This document shows, piece after piece, positions 6,840 through 16,932 of a stretch of 23,601 nucleotides of DNA. Made by a program: the position numbers and the translations under genes. Numbering within the stretch: position 1 is the first letter of the stretch; each line of letters starts with the position of its first letter. Under the pieces are notes generated by a model. That model was not told where the DNA came from and made no database searches. It saw only the letters and a program-made list of their open reading frames with translations. The DNA is from a virus, in IMG/VR virus record IMGVR_UViG_3300030098_001028, positions 1-23,601 of that record; one strand, given 5' to 3'.

Positions 6840-7543
6840 GTTGGAAAGCTAAAGCCTTATCTCATGCAAAGGCAGAAGACCCTTATGAATCTTGTGGTTT
6901 ATTAGTTGTTGTTAAGGGGAAAGAAACTTATTTTGCTTGTAAAAACTTGGCAGACAAGCCAAAAGATATGTTTATTATTGACCCAGAAGATTGGGCAAAA
7001 GCAGAAGACACAGGAGAAATAACAGCCATTATCCATAGCCATCCAGTAACTTCACCAGAACTGTCTATGGCAGACAAGGTTGCTTGTGAGAAAACAAAAC
7101 TTAAATGGTATGTAGTGCAACCAAATTTAGAACAATGGGTTGAGTACGAACCATGTGGCTATACAGCACCCTTGATAGGTAGGAAATGGGTATGGGGCGT
7201 TAATGACTGTTGGTCCCTTTGCCGTGACTACTATAAACAACAGCTAGGAATAGAATTAAGAGATTGGGATAGACCTATAAGTTCAGATGAGTTTATAAAA
7301 GATCCTTGTTTTGATCGTTGCTTTGCTGATACAGGATTTAGAGAACTAAGACCTGACGAAGAGTTACAGAAAAATGATTTAGTATTAATGAAGATGCGAT
7401 CTCAGGGTTTTAATCATATTGGTTTATATCTGGGTGATCAGTTGCTTTTACATCATTTACAAGATCGTTTATCTAGTCGTGATTTATTAGACGAATGGCT
7501 ATTAAGATGTATTGGAAAGAGGATTCGTTATGAGTTTGCGTAA
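6836..7543 (+). CDS. K: Tail-tip peptidase gpK: JAB/MPN plus NlpC/P60 domains
   Basis: The 235-residue protein has two enzyme-like domains. Residues 1-105 form a JAB/MPN (Mov34) domain with Glu18 near 'ESCGLL' and the metal-binding JAMM motif HSHP (67-70) followed by Ser77 and Asp80. Residues 107-235 form an NlpC/P60 domain with the likely catalytic Cys125 in 'NDCWSLCRDYY', His194 in 'NHIGLYLGD', and a third polar residue at His206 or His207 ('LLHH'). All key residues are present, so both domains may be active. In lambda-like phages gpK is a tail-tip protein thought to act on the cell wall during entry or in tip maturation. It overlaps gene L by 4 bases and gene I by 14. Confidence 0.88.
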   Translation: MSWKAKALSHAKAEDPYESCGLLVVVKGKETYFACKNLADKPKDMFIIDPEDWAKAEDTGEITAIIHSHPVTSPELSMADKVACEKTKLKWYVVQPNLEQWVEYEPCGYTAPLIGRKWVWGVNDCWSLCRDYYKQQLGIELRDWDRPISSDEFIKDPCFDRCFADTGFRELRPDEELQKNDLVLMKMRSQGFNHIGLYLGDQLLLHHLQDRLSSRDLLDEWLLRCIGKRIRYEFA

Positions 7544-8150
7544 AATAAAACTATACGGCGAATTGGCTAAGTTTGTAGGTGAGCGTGTTTTAGAAGCGGA
7601 AGTAAATAACGTAGCTCAGGTAATGAAATTCTTGTGCGTTAATTTTAAAGGCATAGAAAAACACATGTATGACCAGCAATATAAAGTATCGGCTGGAAAT
7701 TGGAATTTATCAGAAGAAGAGTTGCACTATCCAACAGGGCAGAGTGATATTTCTATTGTTCCTGTTGTTGGTGGGGCTAGGGGTAATGTAGGAAAAATAA
7801 TAATAGGTTCTATTTTGATTTATGCTGCTGTTCAAACAGGTGGTCTTGGTGCTGGTGGCGCACTTAAATTTACTGCTGGTGGTTTTGCGTCTACATCTGG
7901 TGCTTTTTCAGCAGCAGCTTTAGCAGGAAATATTGGTATTGGTTTAGTTCTTAGTGGGATAGCTGGCTTGTTAACACCTGTTCCTCCTGTTCCTTCTTCA
8001 GAACAAGATCCAAGGCTAAGTTTTAGTTTTAGTGGGCTTCAAAATACAAGTCGTGCTGGCGTTGCTGTTCCTATCGTCTATGGTTCGGAAGTATTAGTTG
8101 GTTCTGTTGTTCTCTCAGCAGCAATAGAAACCGTACAAGTTGAGGTGTAA
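7530..8150 (+). CDS. I: Tail-tip assembly protein, lambda gpI-like
   Basis: The ATG at 7530 was chosen over the upstream TTG at 7512 because AGAGGA (7518-7523) lies six bases before it; this gives 206 residues (lambda gpI is 223). The N-terminus is a small ubiquitin-like fold ('IKLYGELAKFVGERVLEAEV', then 'QSDISIVPVVGGARG'). A hydrophobic Gly/Ala-rich part follows, perhaps membrane-active, and the C-terminus carries the family signature 'QNTSRAGVAVPIVYG..VLVGSVVLSAAIE'. gpI is needed to assemble the tip together with gpJ, K and L. It overlaps the end of gene K and ends two bases before gene J. Confidence 0.85.
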   Translation: MSLRKIKLYGELAKFVGERVLEAEVNNVAQVMKFLCVNFKGIEKHMYDQQYKVSAGNWNLSEEELHYPTGQSDISIVPVVGGARGNVGKIIIGSILIYAAVQTGGLGAGGALKFTAGGFASTSGAFSAAALAGNIGIGLVLSGIAGLLTPVPPVPSSEQDPRLSFSFSGLQNTSRAGVAVPIVYGSEVLVGSVVLSAAIETVQVEV

Positions 8151-8152
8151 TT

Positions 8153-11100
8153 ATGGCTAATTTTGTTATTGGTTCAGGTGGTGATAGTAAAGGTGGTGGA
8201 GGCGGTGGCTCAACCGCTAAAGATAATCTTGAATCTGCGCAATTTGGTCGAGTTCTTGATCTTCTTTCAGAAGGTGAAATAGGCGGCTTAGTAGACGGTA
8301 AAAAGTCTATTTTCCTAAACAATACACCTTTGCAAAATGCAGATGGCTCTGAAAATTTTAAAAATGTTACTTATTTAGACAGGGTTGGAACATCTTCTCA
8401 AACAGTTATACCTTTAACTGAAAATACATCAACTGTAGTGAATACAGGTTTTTCTACTGTTAATAAAGGAACAATCGACGAGAATGGTAATCTTACTCCT
8501 ACACCAAGGATAGTACAAATAGCTGCGTCAGATCCCCCTATAGATGCAGTCAAAGTAACAATATCTGTTCCACAATTACAAAAAATTACTGATGATGGTG
8601 ATATTGAAGGGAGTGAAATTGATTTAGAAATTGCTGTTCAATATTCAGGGGGAAGTTATCAAACTAAAGTATCTGGTGATAATGGAAAAATAAAAGGTAG
8701 AACAGGAGATTTATATCAAAAAGAATATTTAATTAATTTAGATGGTGCGTTTCCTGTAAATATAAAAGTCACAAGAATTACAGATGATTCAACAAATCCA
8801 AAATTAGTGAATGCGTTTCAATGGAATACTTACACAAAGATTATTTATGATTCAAGAACTTACCCTAACTGTGCGTTAGTTGGGATAAAGATTGATGCTG
8901 AACAGTTTTCAAGTATTCCTAAGAGAACATATTTAATTAAGGGCAAAACAGTTCAAATACCGCATAATGCAACTGTTAGATCTAATGGAAGTCTTCAGTA
9001 CTCAGGAACATTTAACGGGACGGTAGGGGGTGCAGAAGTTACTAATGACCCAGCTTGGATTTTATATGATCTATTAACTTCTTCAAGGTATGGATTAGGT
9101 ACAGACCCTGTAACTAATGCTGGTTATTTGGCTGAGGCTGACTTAGATAAATTTTCCTTCTATGCAGCTTCTCAGTATTGTTCCGAACAAATTACTTACA
9201 CTTTAGATGGTTCTACTGTTACGGAACCTCGTTTTACTTGCAATGTAAATATACAAACAGCACAAGAAGCCTATACCGTAATTAATCAATTATGTTCCGT
9301 ATTTAGAGCGCAAGCTTATTGGCAGGCAGGCTCTGTTGCTTTAACACAGGATTCACCTCAAGATACAAGTTATTTGTTCAGTATTGCAAATGTTTTAGAA
9401 CCAGGTTTTACATATCAAACAAGTAGTCAAAAGAACAGAACTACTGTTGCTGTTGTTAGATACTTTGATAACGAATTAAGAGATTACGGTTATGAAGAAG
9501 TAAAAGACACCGCTGCTATTGCAAAATACGGATCAATCGTTAAAAATATCGATGCTTTTGCTTGTACGAGTAGAGCGCAAGCCCAAAGATTAGGTAAATG
9601 GCTTTTATATACAGAAAATAATGAGCGTGAAATTTGTTCCTTTGTTACTTCTATAGATGCAGGTGTTGTATGTAGGCCAGGTCAAATAATAGAAATAGCT
9701 GACGAAATGAGAGCAGGTTCTAGAAGAGCAGGACGGATAAAAAGTGCAACAACTACAGCTATCACAGTCGATGATGCAACAGGTTTAGTAGCTTCTAGTA
9801 GTCCTACTCTTTCAGCTATCCTTTCAGATGGTTCAGTTGAAACTAAACCTATAAGCAGTATTTCATCAGGTGTTGTTAATTTATCTTCTGGTTTTTCTTC
9901 TGCGCCTAATGCAAATACATTATGGGTGTATCAAAATTCAAGTATACAAACTTCTACTTGGCGTGTTGTATCAGTAGAGGAACAAGATGGTATTAATTAT
10001 GCTGTAACTGCTGTTTCTTATAATTCTTCTAAATATTCAAATATTGAAAGTGGAATATCATTAACTACACGAAATGTTACGAACTTAAATGTAGCTCCCG
10101 CTGCGCCTGCTGCTGTTCAAGGTTTTGATAGTGATGGTAATGCTTATACACATCCTGCGATAGATACAACCGAATTGATTTATGAAAACTTAGGTAGTGC
10201 AAGAGTCAAAATAATAGTTTCTTGGATTAATAACACCGCTGATGCTTATGTTCGTTTTAGATATAACAATAATGATTGGCAATCAAGAATTGCAGAAAAG
10301 ACAAAACAAATTGAGATATTAGATGTTGTTGCTGGAACGTATGAAATAGAGGTTTATAGCGTTAGTGCATCAGGTTTAAGATCAGTAAATCCCGCTACGA
10401 AAACACATACAGCGATAGGGAAAACAGCACCTCCAACAGATGTTACTGGTGTCACTTTGACTCCTATAGATCAAGAAAGAGGACTACTCCAGTGGGATCA
10501 AAGTACTGAGAAAGACGTATTAATTGGTGGAAAAGTTCTAATTGGACAATCCACAAACGGCTCTGCTAGATGGGCTGATGCAACAATTGTTTTAGAACAA
10601 GATGGAAATACTACTAGCGCAGAAGTCCCTTTGTTACCTGGATTAAATGCGTACTTAATTAAATTTAAAGACGATGGAGGCCGTATCTCTACTGGTCCTT
10701 CTTCAAACTTAATAGCCGATTGGGATGCAACAAAAGCAACTGTTATAATGCCTTCTGTTACTGATCGTTTATTTGTTCAATTTGTTGATGAGCATACAGC
10801 TAATTTTACAGGTACAAAAACAAATACAACATATGATTCAACGTTAGATTCTTTAAAATTATCAGTTTCTAATAATGCGACCGCTGCTAGTGGTGAATAC
10901 TATTTTGCAAATTCTGTAGATTTGAATCAAATTTATGACGTGAATTTAACGAGAGAGTTAGTAAGTTTTATGTTTGATGACGAAAGTCTTTGGGATAGTA
11001 AAAGTGCTTTGATTGATACCTGGGGTTTGATAGATGATGAGGTTGCTTTAACTTCTAGTGATTGTAATGCTGTCGTTGAATATAGAGCAACAAATGATGA

Positions 11101-11512
11101 TCCTAGTTCGTCACCAACTTGGAGTGATTGGCAGCAGATAGTTAATGGGTTAGTAAGAGCTAGAGGATTACAATTTAGAGTTAAATTAACAAGTACAAAT
11201 GTTGATCAAAATATTGCAATTAGAAGACTTGGGATTACTGTTGAGCTTCAACCTAGAACGGAAAGTATTACTAATGCAGTTACAACGGGTTCAGCTCCAT
11301 ATCAAGTTAATTTCGCCCATGGTTTTTACCAACCGCCTAGTGTTTTTATCACGCAAGTAGCTAGCAGTAGGGAAGTTGGTGATTATCCTGAAATAGATAA
11401 TATTACTCGCACAGGTTTTGAAGTAACATTTAAGAATACAGCCAATGACAGTAGCCATGCCCGATCATTTGTTTGGGGAGCGTCTGGCTTTGGTAATCAG
11501 GTATCAGTATGA
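8153..11512 (+). CDS. J: Central tail-tip / host-specificity protein gpJ-like
   Basis: At 1119 residues it is close to lambda gpJ (1132). After a Gly-rich start ('KGGGGGG') come 'DLLSEGEIGGLVDG..SIFLNNTPL' and 'YPNCALVGIKIDAEQFSSIP' (about 240-260), then 'DPAWILYDLLTSSRYGLG' (about 300-317), all typical of gpJ hub domains. The middle holds 'VINQLCSVFRAQAYWQAG'. Residues from about 640 onward contain fibronectin type III-like segments ('TAPPTDVTGVTLTP'), and the C-terminal domain differs from lambda, as expected for the receptor-contacting end. The product is the tip hub that closes the tube and extends as the central fibre. GAGGTG precedes the ATG. The stop overlaps the next gene in ATGA. Confidence 0.9.
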   Translation: MANFVIGSGGDSKGGGGGGSTAKDNLESAQFGRVLDLLSEGEIGGLVDGKKSIFLNNTPLQNADGSENFKNVTYLDRVGTSSQTVIPLTENTSTVVNTGFSTVNKGTIDENGNLTPTPRIVQIAASDPPIDAVKVTISVPQLQKITDDGDIEGSEIDLEIAVQYSGGSYQTKVSGDNGKIKGRTGDLYQKEYLINLDGAFPVNIKVTRITDDSTNPKLVNAFQWNTYTKIIYDSRTYPNCALVGIKIDAEQFSSIPKRTYLIKGKTVQIPHNATVRSNGSLQYSGTFNGTVGGAEVTNDPAWILYDLLTSSRYGLGTDPVTNAGYLAEADLDKFSFYAASQYCSEQITYTLDGSTVTEPRFTCNVNIQTAQEAYTVINQLCSVFRAQAYWQAGSVALTQDSPQDTSYLFSIANVLEPGFTYQTSSQKNRTTVAVVRYFDNELRDYGYEEVKDTAAIAKYGSIVKNIDAFACTSRAQAQRLGKWLLYTENNEREICSFVTSIDAGVVCRPGQIIEIADEMRAGSRRAGRIKSATTTAITVDDATGLVASSSPTLSAILSDGSVETKPISSISSGVVNLSSGFSSAPNANTLWVYQNSSIQTSTWRVVSVEEQDGINYAVTAVSYNSSKYSNIESGISLTTRNVTNLNVAPAAPAAVQGFDSDGNAYTHPAIDTTELIYENLGSARVKIIVSWINNTADAYVRFRYNNNDWQSRIAEKTKQIEILDVVAGTYEIEVYSVSASGLRSVNPATKTHTAIGKTAPPTDVTGVTLTPIDQERGLLQWDQSTEKDVLIGGKVLIGQSTNGSARWADATIVLEQDGNTTSAEVPLLPGLNAYLIKFKDDGGRISTGPSSNLIADWDATKATVIMPSVTDRLFVQFVDEHTANFTGTKTNTTYDSTLDSLKLSVSNNATAASGEYYFANSVDLNQIYDVNLTRELVSFMFDDESLWDSKSALIDTWGLIDDEVALTSSDCNAVVEYRATNDDPSSSPTWSDWQQIVNGLVRARGLQFRVKLTSTNVDQNIAIRRLGITVELQPRTESITNAVTTGSAPYQVNFAHGFYQPPSVFITQVASSREVGDYPEIDNITRTGFEVTFKNTANDSSHARSFVWGASGFGNQVSV

Positions 11513-12543
11513 CTAATCTAAGAGATTACATTATCGACAATGTAAGTGGGTCAGCATTTAGAACAGAGCTGAATCAGATTTTAGGAGACATACAAACTAC
11601 TAATTCAGGACCATCAGCACCAACAACAACGATTGCTTACAAACTTTGGGTTGATACGACTAATAACAAATTAAAGATTAGAGATAGTGGTAATAATAAT
11701 TGGATAACACTTGGTTCAATTTCTGAAAATCTTGGTTTAGCACCGACAGAAAATCCGCAATTTACAGGTAAATACATAAGGATACCCTCTGGAACCACAG
11801 CTAATAGACCTTCCTCGCCTGATGAGGGAGACGCACGATTTAATACAACAACCAAATTACTTGAATTTTTTGCTGGTACAAATTGGTCAACTAACGGCGC
11901 AAAACTTGACGTTTTTACCTTCACGGCAAACAATGCAACTCAAACATTTACACCTCAAGAAGGCCGATCATTTTTCTTGGTAATTTGCACAGGAGGGGGA
12001 GGTGGTGGCTCAGGTGTAACAGTTCACGGATCGCCTTCAAACTATTGGGGCGCACCTGGTGGAGGATCAGGAGGGACTGCAATCAGAGGTTATACGAGAG
12101 CCGAACTTGGCACATCCGCAAGTATTGTTGTTGGCTATGGTGGAGCTGGTGGAGTAGCTGGAGGTGGTTTCGGAGGCAATGGAGGAGCTAGCTCTTTTGC
12201 ACCACAAAATCAAAATAGTAGTACTTTAAATGCAACAGCGGGTAGTACTTCTCTTCCTGCATACGATACTTCAGCCGCCGCTTCAGATATGGGCAGACCT
12301 GGAAATCGTGGTTTTGCAACTGGGGGGCAGATAAACCTTGCTGGAGACAAAGCCGAATTTCAAACAATTAATAATTATACTGGGACTACTGCAAGTGGAA
12401 TAGATATAGTAAATATGCAATCATCGGGAGGCTCTAGCTTTTGGGGAAAAGGGCCAGGTTCTGGTGCCGATGGTAATTGGTCTAATGTAAATGCAGCGGG
12501 GGCAGCGGGAACAGATGGAATAGTTGTTATTCTTAGTTTTTAA
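11509..12543 (+). CDS. Tail fibre protein with glycine-rich adhesin domain
   Basis: This 344-residue protein has three visible parts. Residues 1-85 form an N-terminal region likely to attach to the hub. Residues about 90-128 form a fibre module, 'IPSGTTANRPSSPDEGDARF', shared with the end of the 1329-residue fibre. Residues from about 155 to the end are glycine-rich: 'TGGGGGGSG', 'GGGSGG', 'GYGGAGGVAGGG' and 'AAGAAGTDGIVVILSF'. The last part resembles the glycine-rich fibre domains annotated Gly_rich_2, and more loosely the polyglycine sandwich adhesins of some phages. Glycine-rich loops suit variable host contact. It starts in an ATGA overlap with gpJ, so the two are likely translated together. 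Confidence 0.75.
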   Translation: MTNLRDYIIDNVSGSAFRTELNQILGDIQTTNSGPSAPTTTIAYKLWVDTTNNKLKIRDSGNNNWITLGSISENLGLAPTENPQFTGKYIRIPSGTTANRPSSPDEGDARFNTTTKLLEFFAGTNWSTNGAKLDVFTFTANNATQTFTPQEGRSFFLVICTGGGGGGSGVTVHGSPSNYWGAPGGGSGGTAIRGYTRAELGTSASIVVGYGGAGGVAGGGFGGNGGASSFAPQNQNSSTLNATAGSTSLPAYDTSAAASDMGRPGNRGFATGGQINLAGDKAEFQTINNYTGTTASGIDIVNMQSSGGSSFWGKGPGSGADGNWSNVNAAGAAGTDGIVVILSF

Positions 12544-12604
12544 AACTTTTTAGATGCAGAATATTGTGATAGGTGTTGTTACCATATAGGAAAACGTTAA
12601 TCCT

Positions 12605-12946
12605 ATGGCAATAGCACCAGGAACGTATAATATGACGATCCAGCGAAGATCGGATCATACTATAAGTATTAACTTAAAGGACTCAAACAATGCTGCCATT
12701 AATTTGACGGGATGTACATTAACCTCTCAAATTTGGGATACTAATCGTACTACTAAAGCAGCAGATGCAACTGTAAGTATTACTAACGCTTCAGGTGGTG
12801 TATTCACATGGAGCGTGACTGATACTCAAACAGCCACGTTTGCCGCTGATGAGTATAGATACGATGTTCTATTGACTAATGCTTCGGGACTGAAAGAATA
12901 TTGGTTAGAAGGTATCATTTACATGGATGAAGGATACACCTCATGA
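12605..12946 (+). CDS. Small Ig-like / BppU N-domain-like baseplate or fibre-attachment protein
   Basis: The 113-residue product is almost all beta-strand: '[20 protein letters not shown]', '[15 protein letters not shown]', '[15 protein letters not shown]' and '[17 protein letters not shown]'. This follows the plan of small phage proteins ('rGdt....l.d..g.p.dLTG......i') related to the N-terminal domain of lactococcal BppU, which anchors receptor-binding proteins. It overlaps the collagen-like fibre gene by 4 bases (ATGA), which fits a role as adaptor or cap for that fibre. The 61 bases upstream contain a weak promoter-like pair (TTGTGA at 12564, TATAGG at 12585, 15-base spacer) that I would not rely on. 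Confidence 0.55.
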   Translation: MAIAPGTYNMTIQRRSDHTISINLKDSNNAAINLTGCTLTSQIWDTNRTTKAADATVSITNASGGVFTWSVTDTQTATFAADEYRYDVLLTNASGLKEYWLEGIIYMDEGYTS

Positions 12947-15900
12947 CCTCAGTCAATGTCACAACAAATAAAAACACGGTAACTGTTAACGAGGACAATA
13001 GTTCAGTTATTACCGTAGTCAGTCAGGGGCCACAAGGACCACAAGGTATCCAGGGTGAGACGGGTATAGGTTCGGCTACTGTAAGTATTGGAACTACCTC
13101 TACTGGGAACGCTGGGACGGACGCTTCTGTTAGTAACACTGGTACGGGAACAGCAGCAGTATTAAATTTTACGATTCCGAGGGGGAATACAGGATTAACA
13201 GGACCAACTGGATCGCAAGGTTCACAAGGAATACAAGGTGAGACAGGCGAGACAGGACCAACGGGACCCACTGGTCCTCAAGGAAGTCAGGGATTAACTG
13301 GAAGTACGGGGCCACAAGGTATTCAAGGCGAGACAGGTCCGACAGGACCCACTGGCCCTCAAGGAATTCAAGGGGCTACTGGGAACACTGGGCCACAGGG
13401 AATCCAAGGAGAGAAGGGAGACACAGGAGATACAGGCTCGACAGGACCTCAAGGCCCACAAGGGATTCAGGGAGTACAAGGAAATACAGGTGCTACAGGA
13501 GCTTTTGGTGGTGCGACTTTTGACTATACATTCGATACTTCAACCGTTGATAGTGATCCAGGTGCAGGTAAAGCAAGATTTAACAACGCAAATATTTCGT
13601 CGGCTACTCTTTTATATATAGATGACACTGATGACGGTGGAACAGATGTCCAAGCTTATTTAAGGACAATTGATGATTCTACTTCGACAATAAAAGGGCA
13701 TTTCAAAGTATCAAATAAAACTGATCCTAACGACTTTGCACTGTTTACAATTTCAGCGGCAACTGAAGCCACTGGATACCACAAAGTAACTTGTGCTTAT
13801 GTTTCTGGTTCGACTTCTTTTAGTGCAAGTGAAGATATTGTTTTAACTTTTGCGAGAACTGGAGACAAAGGCGATACAGGACCAGCAGGTGCAGCGGCAA
13901 CTATTACTGTAGGTTCTACGAGTACAGGAAGTGCAGGATCTAACGCTTCTGTTACTAATAGTGGTTCGTCTAGTGCTGCGACTTTTGACTTCACGATACC
14001 AAGAGGAGACACAGGAGCGACTGGTCCACAAGGTATTCAAGGAGCTACTGGTGCTACTGGACCTCAAGGGATTCAAGGAGCGACGGGTGCGACGGGTGCG
14101 ACGGGTTCGGCAGGTGCTGATGGAAAAACACTTTTAAACGGTTCTGGTGTTCCTGGCTCAGGGCTTGGAGTTGACGGAGACTTCTATATAGACACAGCAA
14201 ACGACAATATATATGGTCCAAAAGCTAGTGGAGCATGGGGGAGTGGAACATCATATTTACAGGGTGCGACTGGAGCGACTGGAGCCACTGGCCCACAAGG
14301 TAGTGCGGCTTCTATAGCTCTGGGAACAGTTAGCACAGGTGCGGCAGGATCAAGCGCGTCAATCACAAATAGTGGTAGTTCATCGGCTGCTACTTTTAAT
14401 TTCACTATCCCAAGGGGAGATACTGGAGCAACTGGTCCCGCAGGTCAAGATGGTGTAGGTATTACGGCTGGAGACAAAGGGGATGTCACAGTTTCGGGAA
14501 CAGGCAACAATACATGGACTATTGATAATGAGGCGATTACTAATGCAAAAATATTAGATGACACAATTGCAGAGTCAAAACTAGATATTCATGCAGCTCC
14601 AAGTGGTACTAACAAGTTTTTAGGTTATACAGCAAATGGGATGGAGTGGGCTGTTCCTCCAGACACCAACACAACATATTCAGTACAAGATGGCGAATTA
14701 TCTCAGAATAATTTCACTGATGCGTTGAAAACAAAGCTTGATGGAATTGCTACGTCTGCGAATAATTATTCCATCTCTTCTGATTTGCTTGATGAGGATA
14801 ATATGGCGACTAACTCAGCGACTAAAGTTCCCAGTCAGCAGAGTGTAAAAGCATACGTTGATGCCAATAGTTCCGATACAACTTACACAGCAGGAACAGG
14901 TCTGCAATTATCTGGGACGCAGTTTTCAGTAACGTCTCTTGCTCTTACAACAGTTCAGGAAGCGGCTAACGAAACGGCCATGCTTGCGTTAACAACTCAA
15001 GAGGGTGATGTTGTTGTTCGTACTGATGAGAATAAAACCTATGTGAAGAATAGTGGTAGTGCTGGAACGATGGCAGATTTCACTCTGCTACGGACCCCGA
15101 CTGATGCTGTTCTTTCTGTTAATGGGAATACTGGAGCAATTACAGCAGCCCAAATCGCAAGTGCAGTTGAAGCGGCTTCGGATTCAAATACTTTCACGGA
15201 TGCAGACCATACAAAACTAGATGGAATAGAAGCTAGTGCTACAGCAGACCAAACAGGGGCAGAGATCAAGACCGCCTACGAAGCCGAGTCAGATACAAAT
15301 GCCTACACAGATGCAGAAAAAACTAAGTTAGCTGGTATAGAAGCTTCAGCTACTGCTGATCAAACTGGCGCAGAAATTAAAACTGCTTATGAGGCAGAGG
15401 CTGACACTAATGCTTTTACTGACACGTTAAAAACAAAGTTAGATGGTATTGCTACAGGCGCAGAAGTAAACGTTCAAAGTGATTGGAACTCTTCTTCAGG
15501 TGATTCTCAAATACTTAATAAGCCAACAATCCCAACCAATACAGATACAACTTATTCAATCTCTTGTGTTGATGGAGACAATACAGATGAAGAGAAGATT
15601 CGTCTAACCGCTGGAGGTGACGGAAGTGGTACAGATGATGTTGTTCTTGAAGCTGGTACAGGTTTAAGCATTGCCAGATCAGGCGATAAGATTACTTTTA
15701 CAAATACGCAAACCACATCAGGCACTGCAGATTTAGCAACCGAAATTACAGTTACAGCTAATAACTCAACTGATGAAACTGTTTATCCATTATTTGCTGA
15801 TGGAGCAACAGGTAGTCAAGGAGCAGAGACAGATACAGGTTTAACTTATAACCCAAATTCAGGTGAGTTAACTGCTGAAAAATTTCTAGCTAGTGGAACA

Positions 15901-16932
15901 ATTGGAAGGGTTCAAGCAGACAATAGCCTCGCATTTTCAAGTGGTGGAACGGAACATCTCCGTGTAGATACCGATGGAAGGTGCATTGTGGGAGGCGGTA
16001 CTCATTCAGGTGATTCAAACCTCGTCGTTAAAGGTGATAGCAACTTAGATAGCAACAATCATGCAGTATTAGGTTTGTTCGGAGACGCAGTAGTTTCAGC
16101 AGCAAACACCGAATTAGCACAATTAAAATTTGGTGCTAGCAACACAAATACTGGCAACGCACAGATTCGTGTTAAGTCAGATGCAGCATGGGGAAGCGGT
16201 GATTTTCCAACAGCAATGTTGTTTGAAACAACGCCTGATGGGTCTGACATAATGACAACTGCCCTAACTTTAGACAGCTCACAAAACGCTACGTTTGCAG
16301 GGACGGTTACAAGTACTGGTTTAACAGTCGGTACCAATAAACTTTACGTTAACACTACGACTGATTGGGTTGGTATTGGGACTACAACCCCTGTTGGAAC
16401 TTTAGATTTAGGGAGTTCAACTAACAGCGTAGGTCTATTTTTCCATAACAGTGTTACAGGAAGCTCTAACAACGATGGAGCATACATTCAATTAGCAAGT
16501 CCAAGTTATTCACAACATGATCTATCTATAGTTAACAGAGAAACTGGGTCATTGGTATTAGGAACAGACGAAACAACTGCCCTGACCATCGACAGTTCAC
16601 AAGATGCCACTTTTGCAGGGAATATTTTGATGAGTGGAACAGGTGTTATTGATATACCTGCAGGCACAACAGCACAAAGACCTGCATCAGGAGATACAGG
16701 GATGTTTAGATATAACACTACCCTTGATCAGTTTGAAGGTTACTCCTCTACTGGATGGGGAGCTATTGGTGGTAGTGTAGAGACAAAAATATTAGAGACA
16801 CCTCAAACTATTAGTCAGAACTTGACTCTTACATCTAATAAAAACGCTTTATCAATAGGTTCTGAAGTTGCCGTAGCTAATACTTATAATGTAACTGTTC
16901 CCTCTGGCTCTAGTTGGAGCATTTCACAATAA
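12943..16932 (+). CDS. Large tail fibre protein with collagen-like repeats
   Basis: The 1329-residue protein is a modular fibre. Gly-X-Y collagen-like tracts occur at about residues 28-42, 81-187, 306-316, 354-394, 440-453 and 491-504 and would form rigid triple helices, so the fibre is probably a trimer. Between them sits a roughly 40-residue beta module in three copies (about 44-84, 316-356, 454-494), each ending 'F(T)IPRG'. Residues about 590-850 contain several '[11 protein letters not shown]' segments and a pair of 37-residue repeats. The C-terminal third has a beta-rich module with '[15 protein letters not shown]' twice (near 1105 and 1210) and a final '[16 protein letters not shown]' block. 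No intramolecular chaperone peptidase was recognised at the C-terminus. It starts in ATGA overlap with the small Ig-like gene and ends in TAATG with the next fibre gene. Confidence 0.85.
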   Translation: MTSVNVTTNKNTVTVNEDNSSVITVVSQGPQGPQGIQGETGIGSATVSIGTTSTGNAGTDASVSNTGTGTAAVLNFTIPRGNTGLTGPTGSQGSQGIQGETGETGPTGPTGPQGSQGLTGSTGPQGIQGETGPTGPTGPQGIQGATGNTGPQGIQGEKGDTGDTGSTGPQGPQGIQGVQGNTGATGAFGGATFDYTFDTSTVDSDPGAGKARFNNANISSATLLYIDDTDDGGTDVQAYLRTIDDSTSTIKGHFKVSNKTDPNDFALFTISAATEATGYHKVTCAYVSGSTSFSASEDIVLTFARTGDKGDTGPAGAAATITVGSTSTGSAGSNASVTNSGSSSAATFDFTIPRGDTGATGPQGIQGATGATGPQGIQGATGATGATGSAGADGKTLLNGSGVPGSGLGVDGDFYIDTANDNIYGPKASGAWGSGTSYLQGATGATGATGPQGSAASIALGTVSTGAAGSSASITNSGSSSAATFNFTIPRGDTGATGPAGQDGVGITAGDKGDVTVSGTGNNTWTIDNEAITNAKILDDTIAESKLDIHAAPSGTNKFLGYTANGMEWAVPPDTNTTYSVQDGELSQNNFTDALKTKLDGIATSANNYSISSDLLDEDNMATNSATKVPSQQSVKAYVDANSSDTTYTAGTGLQLSGTQFSVTSLALTTVQEAANETAMLALTTQEGDVVVRTDENKTYVKNSGSAGTMADFTLLRTPTDAVLSVNGNTGAITAAQIASAVEAASDSNTFTDADHTKLDGIEASATADQTGAEIKTAYEAESDTNAYTDAEKTKLAGIEASATADQTGAEIKTAYEAEADTNAFTDTLKTKLDGIATGAEVNVQSDWNSSSGDSQILNKPTIPTNTDTTYSISCVDGDNTDEEKIRLTAGGDGSGTDDVVLEAGTGLSIARSGDKITFTNTQTTSGTADLATEITVTANNSTDETVYPLFADGATGSQGAETDTGLTYNPNSGELTAEKFLASGTIGRVQADNSLAFSSGGTEHLRVDTDGRCIVGGGTHSGDSNLVVKGDSNLDSNNHAVLGLFGDAVVSAANTELAQLKFGASNTNTGNAQIRVKSDAAWGSGDFPTAMLFETTPDGSDIMTTALTLDSSQNATFAGTVTSTGLTVGTNKLYVNTTTDWVGIGTTTPVGTLDLGSSTNSVGLFFHNSVTGSSNNDGAYIQLASPSYSQHDLSIVNRETGSLVLGTDETTALTIDSSQDATFAGNILMSGTGVIDIPAGTTAQRPASGDTGMFRYNTTLDQFEGYSSTGWGAIGGSVETKILETPQTISQNLTLTSNKNALSIGSEVAVANTYNVTVPSGSSWSISQ
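13072..14424 (+). repeat. Three copies of a 40-residue fibre module between collagen tracts
   Basis: Copies lie at about 13072-13194, 13888-14010 and 14302-14424. Their common protein pattern is 'V/I-x-x-G-x-x-S-T-G-x-A-G-x-x-A-S-(V/I)-x-N-(S/T)-G', then 'AA', an aromatic/aliphatic strand and 'F(T)IPRG(D/N)TG', which leads into a collagen tract. Copies two and three are closest to each other. Such modules are common in phage collagen-like fibres and are prone to recombination. Confidence 0.75.
15223..15444 (+). repeat. Tandem 37-residue fibre repeat, strongly recoded at DNA level
   Basis: Two adjacent units (15223-15333 and 15334-15444) begin with the same 22 residues ([12 protein letters not shown], then [10 protein letters not shown]). 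My codon comparison finds 15 of these 22 codons different, all synonymously. The units also share DTNA and KTKL further on. Related '[11 protein letters not shown]' segments occur at 14728-14760 and 15430-15462 in this gene and at 17211-17243 in the next. Confidence 0.8.

Noticed and set aside
11985-12191. 68-residue plus-strand ORF rich in Trp and Arg
   Set aside because: It is a +1-type shadow of the glycine codons (GGN) of the glycine-rich fibre domain.
12535-12551. AGTTTT/AAAACT palindrome with T run at the end of the glycine-rich fibre gene
   Set aside because: The stem is only A/T-rich with a one- to three-base loop and overlaps the stop codon; too weak to call a terminator.
13021-14310. 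Short regularly spaced DNA repeats that could suggest a CRISPR array
   Set aside because: They are imperfect 9-base collagen-codon repeats in one continuous coding frame, without conserved 25-40 base repeats and unique spacers.
13023-14405. Minus-strand and alternate-frame ORFs rich in Pro-Val-Gly or Ser/Arg within the fibre gene
   Set aside because: They mirror the collagen-like Gly-X-Y codons and similar low-complexity sequence; they have no family motifs or ribosome binding sites, and the fibre frame explains the region.
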